From: Liolophura sinensis
Lineage: Eukaryota > Mollusca > Polyplacophora > Chitonida > Chitonidae
NCBI RefSeq assembly: GCF_032854445.1
Contig: NC_088300.1
Location: 76,995,966 to 77,059,965 of the forward strand
Length of the DNA: 64,000 nt
Direction of reading: 5' to 3'
Shown here: positions 26,801-35,136 of the stretch, in pieces
How the letters are laid out: each line of letters opens with the position of its first letter
How positions within the stretch are numbered: position 1 is the stretch's first letter
Position numbers and translations under genes: made by a program
Notes under the pieces: model-generated
Seen by the model: only the letters and a program-made list of their open reading frames with translations
Databases searched by the model: none
What the model was told of the DNA's origin: nothing

Positions 26801-27538
26801 ACTCTCCACTGCTCATCTGATATTGATTTCTAGAAAGTGACGGATTACTCGCCTTTGGCTTTCTCGTCGGGAGATCTATTTATATTAATCTATTATATCT
26901 ATAATAATTAGATACATAGGCCTATATACTTCAGAGTACATTTGGTAGTTTTACAGAACAGCAGTTTGTCACAAACTTAAACATGGAAAACTGAGACATG
27001 TTCAGCAGCCACATGCCATGTGATGAATCCAACTTCACTGCTTGCTTCCTGTCACTGCCTGCACATCATTCCTTCCCATGCATCAGAAGTCATTATTCCG
27101 CTATGGGCAAGAAATTGCCAAAAACGTGGATTTTCATAAAATCGAGCCAAAATAATGATCATGAAATACAAAAATTGTCCTACCTCCTGCACTAATTTTC
27201 CAAAACAGAATGACAGGAAACTAGAATAATGTGTCACTAGCCTAAAACAATAGCCTAAATCAGAGATTTTAGGTAGAATCTGCCTAAAATTAAAATTTCA
27301 TTCATGTGTTATACCATAAATTACCACATTCACAGTTTTTTTATCTATTCCGTAAGAGTCTTACCAATTTCAAATATTTTGGATACTTACCAAAAACAAA
27401 GATGATCTTGTTTGAGGCCTTATCATGTATTTTCACATCAGCTCCCACTCTGATGCTAATTTTTTGCCTTGGCAAAACGCCAGCTGTCAAATGTGCATCT
27501 TCTTTGTTTTTTCTTTCGGTGCTTCCGCCACACCCCAT
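2873..27538 (-). CDS. Adenylate-kinase-like protein with degenerate active site and MGC N-terminus
   Basis: Eight coding exons (complement): 27391-27538, 11584-11744, 10503-10676, 10063-10209, 5055-5244, 4341-4432, 3901-4011, 2873-3079. They total 1230 nt, 409 residues, with GT-AG introns and consistent phases. The start MGCGGS fits N-myristoylation plus palmitoylation, suggesting membrane attachment (inference). Residues 44-58 form strand 1 and a P-loop reading GGPGSKKGR, where adenylate kinases have GGPGSGKGT. LIDIMPN (131-137) replaces the usual LIDGFPR motif, losing its arginine. A Lys/Ser/Pro-rich stretch (175-205) stands where the LID domain would be. Residues 211-255 match the adenylate kinase C-terminus (TKPFLEYF, then LVNVDMSSG). 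A further 150 residues, ending in a Cys-rich tail, are not recognised. Probably a catalytically impaired or altered member of the family; the exact orthologue is unknown. Confidence 0.85.
3195..3560 (-). mobile_element. tRNA-derived SINE with perfect 14-bp target-site duplication
   Basis: Read on the minus strand, the 5' end is tRNA-like (A box around TAGCACAGTTGGTAGAGCG, B box around TTGATCGAGTC). A long body follows, then a tail with TTGAGTACGACATTAAGCCC and CACT repeats. The flanks carry the identical TAATATGTGTTTGA at 3181-3194 and 3561-3574, showing insertion by target-primed reverse transcription. It sits in the last intron of the kinase-like gene. A related, 5'-shortened copy lies near 7945-8268. 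Confidence 0.88.
7945..8268 (+). mobile_element. SINE, same family as the copy at 3195-3560, 5'-truncated
   Basis: The sequence matches the minus-strand copy at 3195-3560 over most of its length: the aggatcaatcc box, the region around TTCAGCATGAAGGGGATAG, AAAAGAGCGGTGGAAATC, and the tail with GAGCACGACGTTAAACCC and CACT repeats. The tRNA-like A-box part is missing or too diverged to see. It lies in intron 4 of the kinase-like gene. Confidence 0.8.
8873..9124 (-). mobile_element. tRNA-derived SINE (GTAAAACACC-tail type)
   Basis: The minus strand reads from a tRNA-like head ending in the B box GAGTTCAAGTCC, through a GC-rich middle, to TATAAGTGAAATATTCTTGA and an AT-rich tail. The flanks carry similar words (ACTTCCCTCAATTTA near 8863 and ACTTTCCCCAATTAA near 9126), which look like an old, diverged target-site duplication. 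Confidence 0.78.
9224..9560 (+). mobile_element. tRNA-derived SINE ending in a TCAT repeat
   Basis: The head shows tRNA-like A and B boxes (GGTCTAATGGTTAGAGTGTT, then a GATCGGGTC B box). The centre contains GGTTGGCCCAGTGTCAGCAT, and the tail has GAAGTACGACGTTGAACC followed by TCAT repeats. Centre and tail resemble the SINE at 3195-3560, so the two probably belong to one superfamily with different heads. Confidence 0.75.
10972..11045 (-). mobile_element. SINE 3' fragment (GTAAAACACC-tail type)
   Basis: A short piece matching the 3' part of the SINE seen whole at 56271-56543: the words for the conserved 'ATAATGCTGGCC...TCGTATAAG...CTCAAG' region are present in inverse orientation, diverged. 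The rest of the element is absent. Confidence 0.6.
12390..12538. repeat. Imperfect inverted repeat, arms about 50 bp
   Basis: The left arm (12390-12440) and right arm (12488-12538) are inverted copies sharing GACCAAGATAG and TGTTGTCTAAG, with several mismatches between. The loop is about 47 bp. It could be a degenerate miniature inverted-repeat transposon or a foldback transcript. Confidence 0.7.
13083..13202. repeat. Foldback hairpin, arms about 48 bp, loop 24 bp
   Basis: The left arm (13083-13130) and right arm (13155-13202) are inverted copies with about six mismatches. The outer 14 bp (CTTGGTGTTTGTTG) and an internal 12 bp (GTAACCCGATAC) pair perfectly. It lies about 160 bp 5' of the Mutator-like transposase relic and might be a terminal repeat or a separate miniature element. 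Confidence 0.78.
13360..14170 (+). pseudogene. Decayed Mutator-like transposase relic
   Basis: Two plus-strand frames resemble the N-terminal part of the Mutator-like transposase domain found in many invertebrate transposons (the Pfam family I recall as PF20700). One frame (13540-13640) reads RRIVELDVLGKRM followed by a CNCTLHVSEIVG segment. After a frame change near 13650 the next frame reads CPACAVINDVPTGKRN and then FDLNSKAALGM (ending near 13775). A third patch near 14005-14165 contains SIVGDED followed by a helical stretch. Frameshifts and stops break the domain and the rest of the protein is missing or unrecognisable. Family assignment is from memory of conserved motifs. Confidence 0.65.
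15795..15833. repeat. ATGT/GT microsatellite
   Basis: A short run of TATGTATGTACG-type tetranucleotides passing into GT repeats. Confidence 0.9.
17487..17661. mobile_element. Miniature element with perfect 31-bp terminal inverted repeats
   Basis: Positions 17487-17517 and 17631-17661 are exact reverse complements over 31 bp (left arm starts TGGATTTTAAGTAACAG). They enclose 113 bp that also contains a second, weaker inverted match (TTTTGGTGCTG against CAGGCACCAAA). No clear target-site duplication is visible and there is no coding capacity. It resembles a non-autonomous MITE or foldback element; perfect arms suggest it is young or the result of a recent inverted duplication. Confidence 0.75.
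22898..23164 (-). mobile_element. Full-length tRNA-derived SINE with 11-bp target-site duplication
   Basis: On the minus strand it starts GGCCTCCGTGGCTCAGTTG (tRNA-like A box), continues through a tRNA-like B box, CCCCCGGGCTCTGC and CATAATGCTGGC, and ends in an AT-rich TAAA-type tail. CAAACTGTTCA is repeated exactly at 22887-22897 and 23168-23178. It lies in intron 1 of the kinase-like gene. Confidence 0.9.
24775..25212. repeat. About 178-bp interspersed tandem repeat, about 2.5 units
   Basis: Successive units share ATATGCACACA, GATGGAACATCCCCCT, CTACATG and a CAACATTTTGTTTAACA-type block, roughly 165-185 bp apart. The same unit recurs at 56040-57045, in the DNAAF1 gene, so this is a dispersed satellite-like family. 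Confidence 0.72.
26198..26238. repeat. GTGC/GT microsatellite
   Basis: Alternating TGCG, TGCA and TG repeats, a potential left-handed DNA former. Confidence 0.85.
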
Positions 27539-30500
27539 TGTTCATTTCCTGCACAATCGTTGTAATGATCTCTATCAGTGAATTTTTCTCTGGGCTCTTG
27601 AAAGACGATGGGTAAGGTTGCAACGATGCAAAATCAAGCACCACTGTCCATCGCGCACCGATCTGTCATGCACCAACTGTTCGTCACATGTAGTGACTGC
27701 AAACCTCACTATACATGGGGAATAAATTAAAGGTTGTATTCAGAACACAAATCAACATTTGATTGAAACTAATTTATAAACCTTAATAAATCACGACTGA
27801 AACGTAAATAATGATGCATGCACGCTACATTTCTAAATTTTTAAACCAGAAACACACCATCCGCCGAAAGTACCTACCAAGATGGTGGATGCAGTTGCCA
27901 TGGATGGGATGAATCTTGTACCCAGAAACTTAACAGGAAGTCCACTGAGTTTGAGGTTGAATGATGACGCTGTCACGTGATTCCAATATGTCGTCCTGTG
28001 AAAGAGTGTGAGTGACAACCGAAATATTTGGATAAAATTTGGGAACCATTTGATCTGGAAAATTGTTGCGGTGAGCATTTTATTTCACGGTAAACGTTGG
28101 CCTCATTAGCTTTAGACTCTGTTGTAAAATTCATGTAGTGATGAACATGGTGGTACGCACAGCCGACAGCGCTGAAACGGAGTGACAGCTCTTGTACTAC
28201 ATGTAGTGGTATCATGCAGTCATGTGAATACGAAATCGAGTGCTGCAAATGTTGTTTTACCTCAAATGAAGGTGAAAAAATGAAGATTGAAAGAATTTTC
28301 ATTGGCCCTGTTTTAGGATAATATAATGTATCATGTATTGTAGTGGTAGTCAAATGTGCGAGAAGTGATTCGTAGCAGGTTGCATTTCAGCTTCAGCACA
28401 GACCCCTGGGACACCTTACGTACATGTATGTCGGGGATTGCAGTTTGGTCTAGACTAGCCCTGAAAGACTCAATTCCTTTCCTTATGCTGGCCTAGAGTG
28501 TTGGAGTTTCAAAACTAATAGCGTTAATTTTGTACTCAGTGAAAGTTTAGGCCAACAAGCCTCATGCAAATAAAAGACACTAACCTAAAGACCTGCTTTC
28601 CGCAACCAATGCACAGCCACCATATGCCCCTACTGACTTTAGAATAGATTTAATAGAGCCACAAAGGCTCCCACGACAAAGACTCCTCAGCCTGTCAAGC
28701 AGCTATGGGCATGTCGTGCTTCATTATGGAGCAGTGGGAAGATCACAGCAGTGGCGGAGTGTGTGCCTTGGGATCCTTCATGGCTATAATAAATCTGTTT
28801 AGAGCAAGTGGTGTGGTGGTGCAGTGGATGCAGAAAATAGGTCTTTTGGTTGGTGTCTTTTATTCGCATTAGACTTGTTTGATAAAGAAGATAATCAGGC
28901 TAGACTTCATACTTATTTCCAATGGCGCGTTGATCTGAGATTCAGTGGTAATGCTCAAAACAACCCGCTGTAGTGACAGCTTTGACATATTTGACAAGGG
29001 CATGTAACTGCATCAGGTTTTTAAATGGAGTGCTCTTTGACGTTGGCTTGGGGCCACCCATGGCCGAACTTAATTTTGTCAAACCTAATGTCAAAGCAAT
29101 CTTGGATTACCTTTACCTGATTTCAAGGTAACTGAAATGAGTTTGAAAATTGAATGATGTCTTCCTATATTATTATCCTCCCTATATGTACTGGAAACTG
29201 TAACTTACATCTACCATATCATACCTCCATTCCATCGAGGTTGGCATTGATCCCGTTAAACTCGATAAGGAAAATTTCATTTACTTCTACGACTCAGATC
29301 CATCCTATTTGGTATACACAGAATCTCTGAGTGATGAAGTTCTCAACAGTGTCATTGGCAAATTCATATTCATCTACCAATATTCCAGTCAAAGATTACG
29401 ATGATGTTTGGGTTGGCAAAATTTTGTTCGGCCAAGAATGACCCCACAGGTAAAAACTTGATGCAATTACCTGCCCTTGTCGAATATGTTCAGGCTGTCA
29501 GTACAGCGGGTCACTTTGAGAATGACGAAGGAACCTTGAGGCCCATGCGGCCTAGAAATACTGATGGACATGATCAATGCTGTGCTTAAAGTAAATCAAC
29601 AGATGGAAGGTTAAGGATTGTAAGTGTGTGCGAGCTTAAGGCTGTGTTGACGTATTTGATGGGTAATTTTTGTCTCAGTTTCTGTCACAAATTGCCACAG
29701 TAACGTCAGGGTTTTAATTGGAACATGCTCTGGTGTTAGTTTGGGGCCATCCTTGGCCAAGCAAATTTTCCCAACCCTAAAGTCAGATCAATCTCTGACT
29801 ATTCAGCTGTTGAAACTGTTGAATTGAGAAGTCAAACCAACGTTCAGCACATTTCATACTCGAAAATATTGTTGTATACATGTATGTGCTGGCAGCTTGA
29901 ATATTTCTTCCAACAGAGTATATTGTTCAGAATTTAATTTTTTGGTATTTTTGTTCATTTTTTCCTTGAAATATAAGGGTATTGATCATTGGATTTCATC
30001 GTCAGCAGTCTATCTTTCAGACAGCTTGAGGTGCAAAGGTAATTTTCCTGCTGGAAGACATAAACAGCTGTCCATGGCTCTATGTACTAAGAAGAGTCCT
30101 GTCTAACTAGGCTACTCCCACTCCAAATGGTCTTAGCACATCCAATTGGTCTTGGATCATAAATTGGTCTTAGCACATCATACCTTATTACAAGGAGCCA
30201 ACACCTCCCATTTTGGGGGCCGTGCTTACACAGCACAATAAATCAGGAGCCTCTCACCAATGCAGTCACAGTGAGTTCAAGTCCAGCTCATGCTAGCTTC
30301 CTCTCTGGTCATACATGGAAAGGACAGCAGCAGCCTGCAGATGGTCATGGGTTGTAAGCCTGATTTCCTCCCATCATAATGCTGACTGACAGCGTCTCTA
30401 TAAGTGAAATATTCTTTAGTACAGTAAAAAACACCAATCAGATTAATAAATAAATTCACCATTTTGACTTCAGTAGCCAACAACCAACACCTTAATCACT

Positions 30501-31300
30501 TTAGATTTCAACAAATACAGCACAAACATCATGCATCAATGATCTCTGTTGTTGGGTATATGTTATTATTGCTTTGCATTACTGTGCCATTTTTGCCAGG
30601 AAAGAGGATAAACTCACAGGGACGGGGTAACTTATAATGCTCTGACAAGAGCCATGTTAAGCTGGTCATATTTTTCTCCAAAGTTCTGGTACAAAACTCA
30701 ATTTTACTTTTAATTAGAAATATTGAACACTCACTCCTTACCACTAAGAAAAATCCTCTCACATTTTCATGTTATCTTTTCTTTCTGGCGTTTGTGAGCT
30801 TATCAGTATGACTTTTCTTAGTGGTACAGGCATGAATACAATTTACGACTATCAGCAGTACTTGATGATGGAGGGTTTGCATTTTTTTTGTTTTAGGATA
30901 TTGCCCAGAAAATATCCTTCGTGATTTCAACACCCCCCATTTCATATTGTAAGTCTCAATCTCCACTCAAATCAGGGTTACACTTATCTGCATCTTTAAT
31001 CTATAATAATTTAATGATAGTCAAAGAAAGCTATCATCCTATGTGTTTGTGATCAATTCCATGGGTAAGTGAAATACAGATTTATTTGTGCCAAAATGCT
31101 AAACTCCATTTTCAGCTTGCCTGTAATGTAGGGGTCAGCAACAGCATCCAATAACAGTAAAATTAAGCAATATTAAAGTTAGCTCTGGCGATTTTTTCTG
31201 ACATAGTAAATTAGTACAGCAGTGGGATCCTGCCATTTTAAGCACAGGCCCTTGTTTCAAATTAGTAAATTGTCCATACGTGCCTATGTCATGCTATACC
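27539..31300. other. Intergenic region between the kinase-like gene and the retroelement
   Basis: Immediately above 27538 lies the 5' UTR and promoter of the minus-strand kinase-like gene. The interval is more CpG-containing near 27.6-28.2 kb, and the unseen 5' noncoding exon of the V-ATPase C gene may also lie in this region or further right (inference). A SINE is at 30247-30460. Two diverged copies of a stretch of about 90 bp containing TTGGGGCCA start near 29010 and 29712. No coding exon was recognised. Confidence 0.5.
30247..30460 (+). mobile_element. tRNA-derived SINE (GTAAAACACC-tail type), 5'-truncated
   Basis: The plus strand shows the B box GAGTTCAAGTCCAGCTCATG, then TTTCCTCCCATCATAATGCT, TATAAGTGAAATATTCTTTA and ACACCAATCAG, followed by a TAAA-type tail. 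The first part of the tRNA-like head is missing. Confidence 0.8.
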
Positions 31301-31308
31301 CTATACCC

Positions 31309-31421
31309 TAGTGATAAATGCAGTTGCATTGTTGTCATGTTTGGGGTTTTGAATCTAACTGTTTGTCGACAAGGCTTGGCATGTCCGGTGAATGGTGCAT
31401 GTTTCTGTGTTTATTTCTTGG
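31309..31421 (+). repeat. Partial 5' LTR remnant
   Basis: This stretch matches 33926-34042 within the 3' LTR, sharing GTTGTCATGTTTGGGGTTTT and GAATGGTGCATGTTTCTGT. Similarity starts only about 290 bp into the LTR, so its left part is lost, and it stops about 14 bp before the LTR end. Confidence 0.75.
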
Positions 31422-31464
31422 CTTTGTTTTTTGATAAAATCAATCATATTGGCATATCAGGACT

Positions 31465-31870
31465 TCATAGGTAGCACCGGTGTGTTAGTATTGGATACTG
31501 ACACAAGTGATGCAGCAATTGGAGGGGTTTTGTCGCAGCGACAGAAAGATGGTTCTGAGTGTGTGCTAGTCTATAGTAGCTGTATGCTACAGTCTGGAGG
31601 ACTAAACTACTGTGCTACTCGATGTGAAATGTTGGCTTTAGTGACATTAATTGAACATTTCTGATGTTACCGTCTGGGGAAAACGTTCTTTGTGCACACA
31701 GATCACATGGCATTTAAATGGCTTCTACACTTCCATGAACCATGTGGACAAGTCGCCAGATGGATAGAAAGACTTCAGGATTATGAATTCCAGATCAAAC
31801 ATCATCCCAGGAGAACCCATGGGAATGCCGATGCGTTATCCAGAAAACCTCATAGAGTAAAGCAGCATGG
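31465..31870 (+). pseudogene. Retroelement RNase H domain (broken)
   Basis: One frame carries the RNase H start typical of Ty3/gypsy polymerases (LVLDTDTSDAAIGGVLSQ) and the YCATRCEMLALV helix. It is interrupted by TGA near 31662. The following frame carries the HTDHMAFKWLL motif and ends with the NADALSR motif that closes the domain in this family. Confidence 0.88.
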
Positions 31871-32089
31871 CGAGTGTCCATCATGTGATCAGATGGACCG
31901 AAAACAGTCTAGAGGGAACAGTGTGTCTTGTGCACAAACTTAAAGTTACCAGTAGATGTAGTTTTTCTCAGTTTGAAGACGTCAGACATTGTTAAAGCTC
32001 AACAGGATGACCCTGACATAGCATGCATGTTGGAAGCAATTCGTACTGAAGGAAAACCATAGACGGAAGACTCAGGGCATTGCAGTGAT

Positions 32090-33195
32090 TTGACGCGCTC
32101 CATTTGGGCAGTTTACGAGTTCCTGGCCATTCATGACGGATGTCTATGCCACAGGTCCACCAATCCATCGGGGGAGGACAACCATCAACTCGTCTTACTA
32201 GTGTCCATGATAGAACCAATGCTTGAGAAATTTCATGCCGGGAATGCAGAAAACAGACTCAGGCCTTGCGGAGCCGGGTTTTGCAAATCTTGTGTCACAT
32301 GTCAAAAGTGCCAATCACCCCCAAAGCAAAACAAAGCATCTGTTCAATAAATTATTACTGGACGTCCAAACCAGAGAGTCCACATCAACATTGTTGGTCC
32401 CTTTCCCTTACCACAGTCAAAGAAAGGTAACATCTACATCCTGGTTGCCCCAGACGCCTTTACTAAGTGCCCTGAGGCGTGGCCTATTCGTAATCAGAAG
32501 GCAAAGACACGTGGACAAGTACTCTTTAATGAGCGGTTTACAAGATATGGCACACCAGAGACTCTTCATTCTGCAAGGGGGTCGAACTTTGAGTCAGCCA
32601 TTTTCAAGCAAATGTGCAATATCCTGGACATTTAAAAAAAAACATAACAACAGCCCACTGTCCACAGTGCAATGGGCATGTAGAAAACTTCAACAAGTTC
32701 ATTAAGTCAATGCTGACAGCTTTGGTTAATGGAAACGGTACAGACTGGGACGAGCACTTGCCCACAAGTCTGATAGCTTTTCGCTCCAGCGTTCAGCTTT
32801 GGACTATGGAATCTCCATTTGCGCTTGTGTTCGGTCGGGAAATGAGGTTACCTCTAGGCATTATGTTAACACCGAGAACATCAATGAGACAGTGTTTGCT
32901 AATCGTCTGCAAACCAGGTTGGAAACGGCATACAGACTGGGAAGGACAGAACTTGTGACATCCCAGAAGAAACAAAGACAATACTACGATTGGAACTCTA
33001 AATATGATACTTACAGAGTGGGTGATGTGATCTGGCTCCGAGACAAACATGTGAAACCAGATGACCCAGCTAAGTTTCGTAAGAAGTGGAAAAAACCATA
33101 TGAAATCCGAGAAAGACTAAGTGAAGTGACTTACCGTGTTGTCCCAATCACTGGCAGGAGGCAGGCCACTAAAACTGTTCATTTCGTGACATGAA
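32090..33195 (+). pseudogene. Retroelement integrase (frameshifted)
   Basis: Pieces in different frames match the integrase zinc-binding region (CXXC near CVTCQKC), the core (DAFTKCPEAW, the altered SARGSNF block, then HCPQCNGHVENFN with the family glutamate) and the C-terminal domain (YRVGDVIWLRD). There are frame changes near 32340, 32640 and 32830-32900. It is decayed and annotated only as a relic. Confidence 0.85.
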
Positions 33196-33628
33196 GATGT
33201 CGCATTCTTCTGCTGCAACAGTAAAAGAGGTTCCAAGAAAGCTAAAACAAACTTTGAAGAATGCCATGCCACGCAAGTTCACCGAATATGACAGAGTGAA
33301 TGCAATGAAACTGAAGTACCCTACTTTCATAGAAATTTGGCAGTTGCAGATGGTTCTTCTGACATTACCCAGGAGTCGCAAGGAAATGGCATCAGTACAT
33401 CTTTGCAGGAGAGAGCAAGGGTTCATCAGATGATGGTTCTGTGTATACGTCAGGTTGTGATAGTGATGGAGAACATATCGTGAAATACAACTTGCATCCT
33501 AGACATACTGTATCCCACTCGGTATGACAGAAAGATGTTTGTTTGAACAACTGTCTGTGTTTTACACAGTATGTGAACAAGCTGACACACAAGAAAGACA
33601 CCTGGATTCAGAAAGGAAAACTCTCGTT

Positions 33629-33638
33629 AGGCGGAGAC
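33629..33638 (+). other. Polypurine tract of the retroelement
   Basis: AGGCGGAGAC directly precedes the TGTTA start of the 3' LTR, the position of the plus-strand primer in LTR elements. Confidence 0.6.
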
Positions 33639-34056
33639 TGTTAGGCCGAGAGAATTTAAGATACAGTACATACAGTATAAGCAGACAACCAGTAACCGAT
33701 GACCAGATGGTGAAAGTGGAAGACAATTTTGCAGACTAAATTTGAAATTACATTCCATAAGACAGCTGGTCTGATATAATTTCATGGTAATTTACATCCA
33801 AACGGATTCTTTGTTTACGAATTATGTTACATAATTAAAAACTGATGTTAAATGGAAATGTGACAGTTAAACTTTAAGCTAAAACTTATAGTGATACATT
33901 CAAACTGTATAGGTGAGAAAAGTGTGATAAATGCAGATTCATTTGTTGTCATGTTTGGGGTTTTTGGAAGTGAACATGTGTCAACAAGTAAATGGCTTGG
34001 TGTGCCTGTTGAATGGTGCATGTTTCTGTATTTATTTCTTGGTTACCAGCTGTAAC
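33639..34056 (+). repeat. 3' LTR, about 418 bp
   Basis: It begins TGTTAGGCCGAG and ends GCTGTAACA, giving the short inverted termini TGTTA/TAACA usual for LTRs. It follows a purine-rich tract, and its right part is repeated upstream at 31309-31421. The ends were inferred from these signals, without a second full copy. Confidence 0.72.
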
Positions 34057-35120
34057 AGAGATCAGTGACATTATCATAAACTAAATGTGTAATGAGCAAG
34101 AGCATTACACCCTACTGCCTAAGCCTTAGGGAAAGTAAAGGTTGGAAATGCCTAAACCCACCTAATACTTGTATGCTGCATGGACTCTGCATTCTGCAAG
34201 CAATTTTAACATACATCACGTCCACTGATGCTATCCAGCACATTCTGCCATTTATTTGGCTAGTCCTGTCCCCACACATTTGGCTCATGAAAGAGACATT
34301 TCAGCCTGGTATGGGTATTAAACCACTTCTTTTGCAAATCACAGCCATTAGTTTCTTTTATTTAGTTTGCATCTTTACTGACAGCTGTATACATGAACTG
34401 GCTTCAACACATTGGGTTCCATATGGAATCTGACCTTTTTAGTCACAAAACAGCAGATTGTTGTTGTATTATGGAATAGTACACTAGGCCTAACTTCTCC
34501 TAGTTTCATGGCTCAAAACCCAATCTCATGTCCTGTCATGGCTGCTTGTTGTGTGACAAGGGAGACAATTCAGATGAGGCTTTTTGAGACTGCTACCTCA
34601 ATGGATAGAAATGACTGTAGTGAGATAGACGTGTGCTTTTTAGCAGACTAATCAAGTCACAGCAGGGCGTATACATAAAATAAAAGTAAATGAGAAACAA
34701 AGCAGTCACTGCACCAACATAACGGTATGCCTTGTACTCGTGACCCGACCTACATGTACATGTGCATTTTTGTCAAACTATCTGGAGACGGCTGGTGCCA
34801 CCTCAGTAACAATGGTATGTGTGACCTGGAAAATTATCAGGTCTACAAACGTTATACTGGGGTGCCATGAAGAGATTTTATATGATACTGTCACAAATGT
34901 GGATATTAATTCTGAAGAATACCCAATTTAAGCAATATATATTGCTTTGATACCACCAAACCCCGAATTGTCTTTGTCTGACTCTAGCTTGAATCCCCTC
35001 CCCACCTGGTTATGTGTGTTTCTGCTAGGCACACCCTAATGTCCAGATTGAAGAATTGTAATGTTTAGCTAGCTTGGATGTTAATATGTAGGTGTACATA
35101 TGTTTGTTCTATGTTTACAG
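34057..35120. other. Upstream flank / 5' intron of the V-ATPase C gene
   Basis: The first coding exon is preceded by a good acceptor (TATGTTTACAG ending at 35120) and 16 nt of 5' UTR, so at least one noncoding exon lies upstream; it was not located. The plus-strand frames here (for example 34092-34433) show no recognisable domain. Confidence 0.55.
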
Positions 35121-35136
35121 GTAAACCAGCTTCACG

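Larger units (their letters stand above)
11745..27390 (-). other. Very large first intron of the kinase-like gene
   Basis: This 15.6-kb interval joins exon 1 (donor GTAAGT just below 27391) to exon 2 (acceptor TTATAG just above 11744). Its contents are an inverted repeat at 12390-12538, a hairpin at 13083-13202, a Mutator-like transposase relic (13360-14170), a 31-bp terminal-inverted-repeat element (17487-17661), a SINE (22898-23164), about three units of a 178-bp repeat (24775-25212), and simple repeats at 15795 and 26198. No additional coding exon was recognised on either strand. Positions 15049-15500 hold moderately long plus-strand frames with no family match. Confidence 0.8.
31309..34056 (+). 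mobile_element. Truncated, broken Ty3/gypsy-type LTR retroelement
   Basis: In order: a partial 5' LTR (31309-31421), RNase H (about 31465-31870), integrase zinc-binding region (about 32090-32330), integrase core (about 32340-32960), integrase C-terminal part (to 33195), polypurine tract and 3' LTR (33639-34056). Gag, protease and the reverse-transcriptase palm are absent, probably through a deletion joining the 5' LTR to the RNase H region. The frame is broken by a stop at about 31662 and by several frameshifts. The second catalytic aspartate of the integrase triad appears to be alanine (SARGSNF, near 32575). The element cannot be active. Confidence 0.85.

Noticed and set aside
27833-28353. 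Minus-strand frames of 81 and 126 residues upstream of the kinase-like gene, including MATASTIL before a GTAGGT donor
   Set aside because: Splicing the candidate exon to exon 2 of the kinase-like gene is out of frame and meets a stop. No other partner exon or family match was found.
34092-34433. 113-residue plus-strand frame after the LTR
   Set aside because: No domain, no homology recognised, and composition is like surrounding non-coding sequence.
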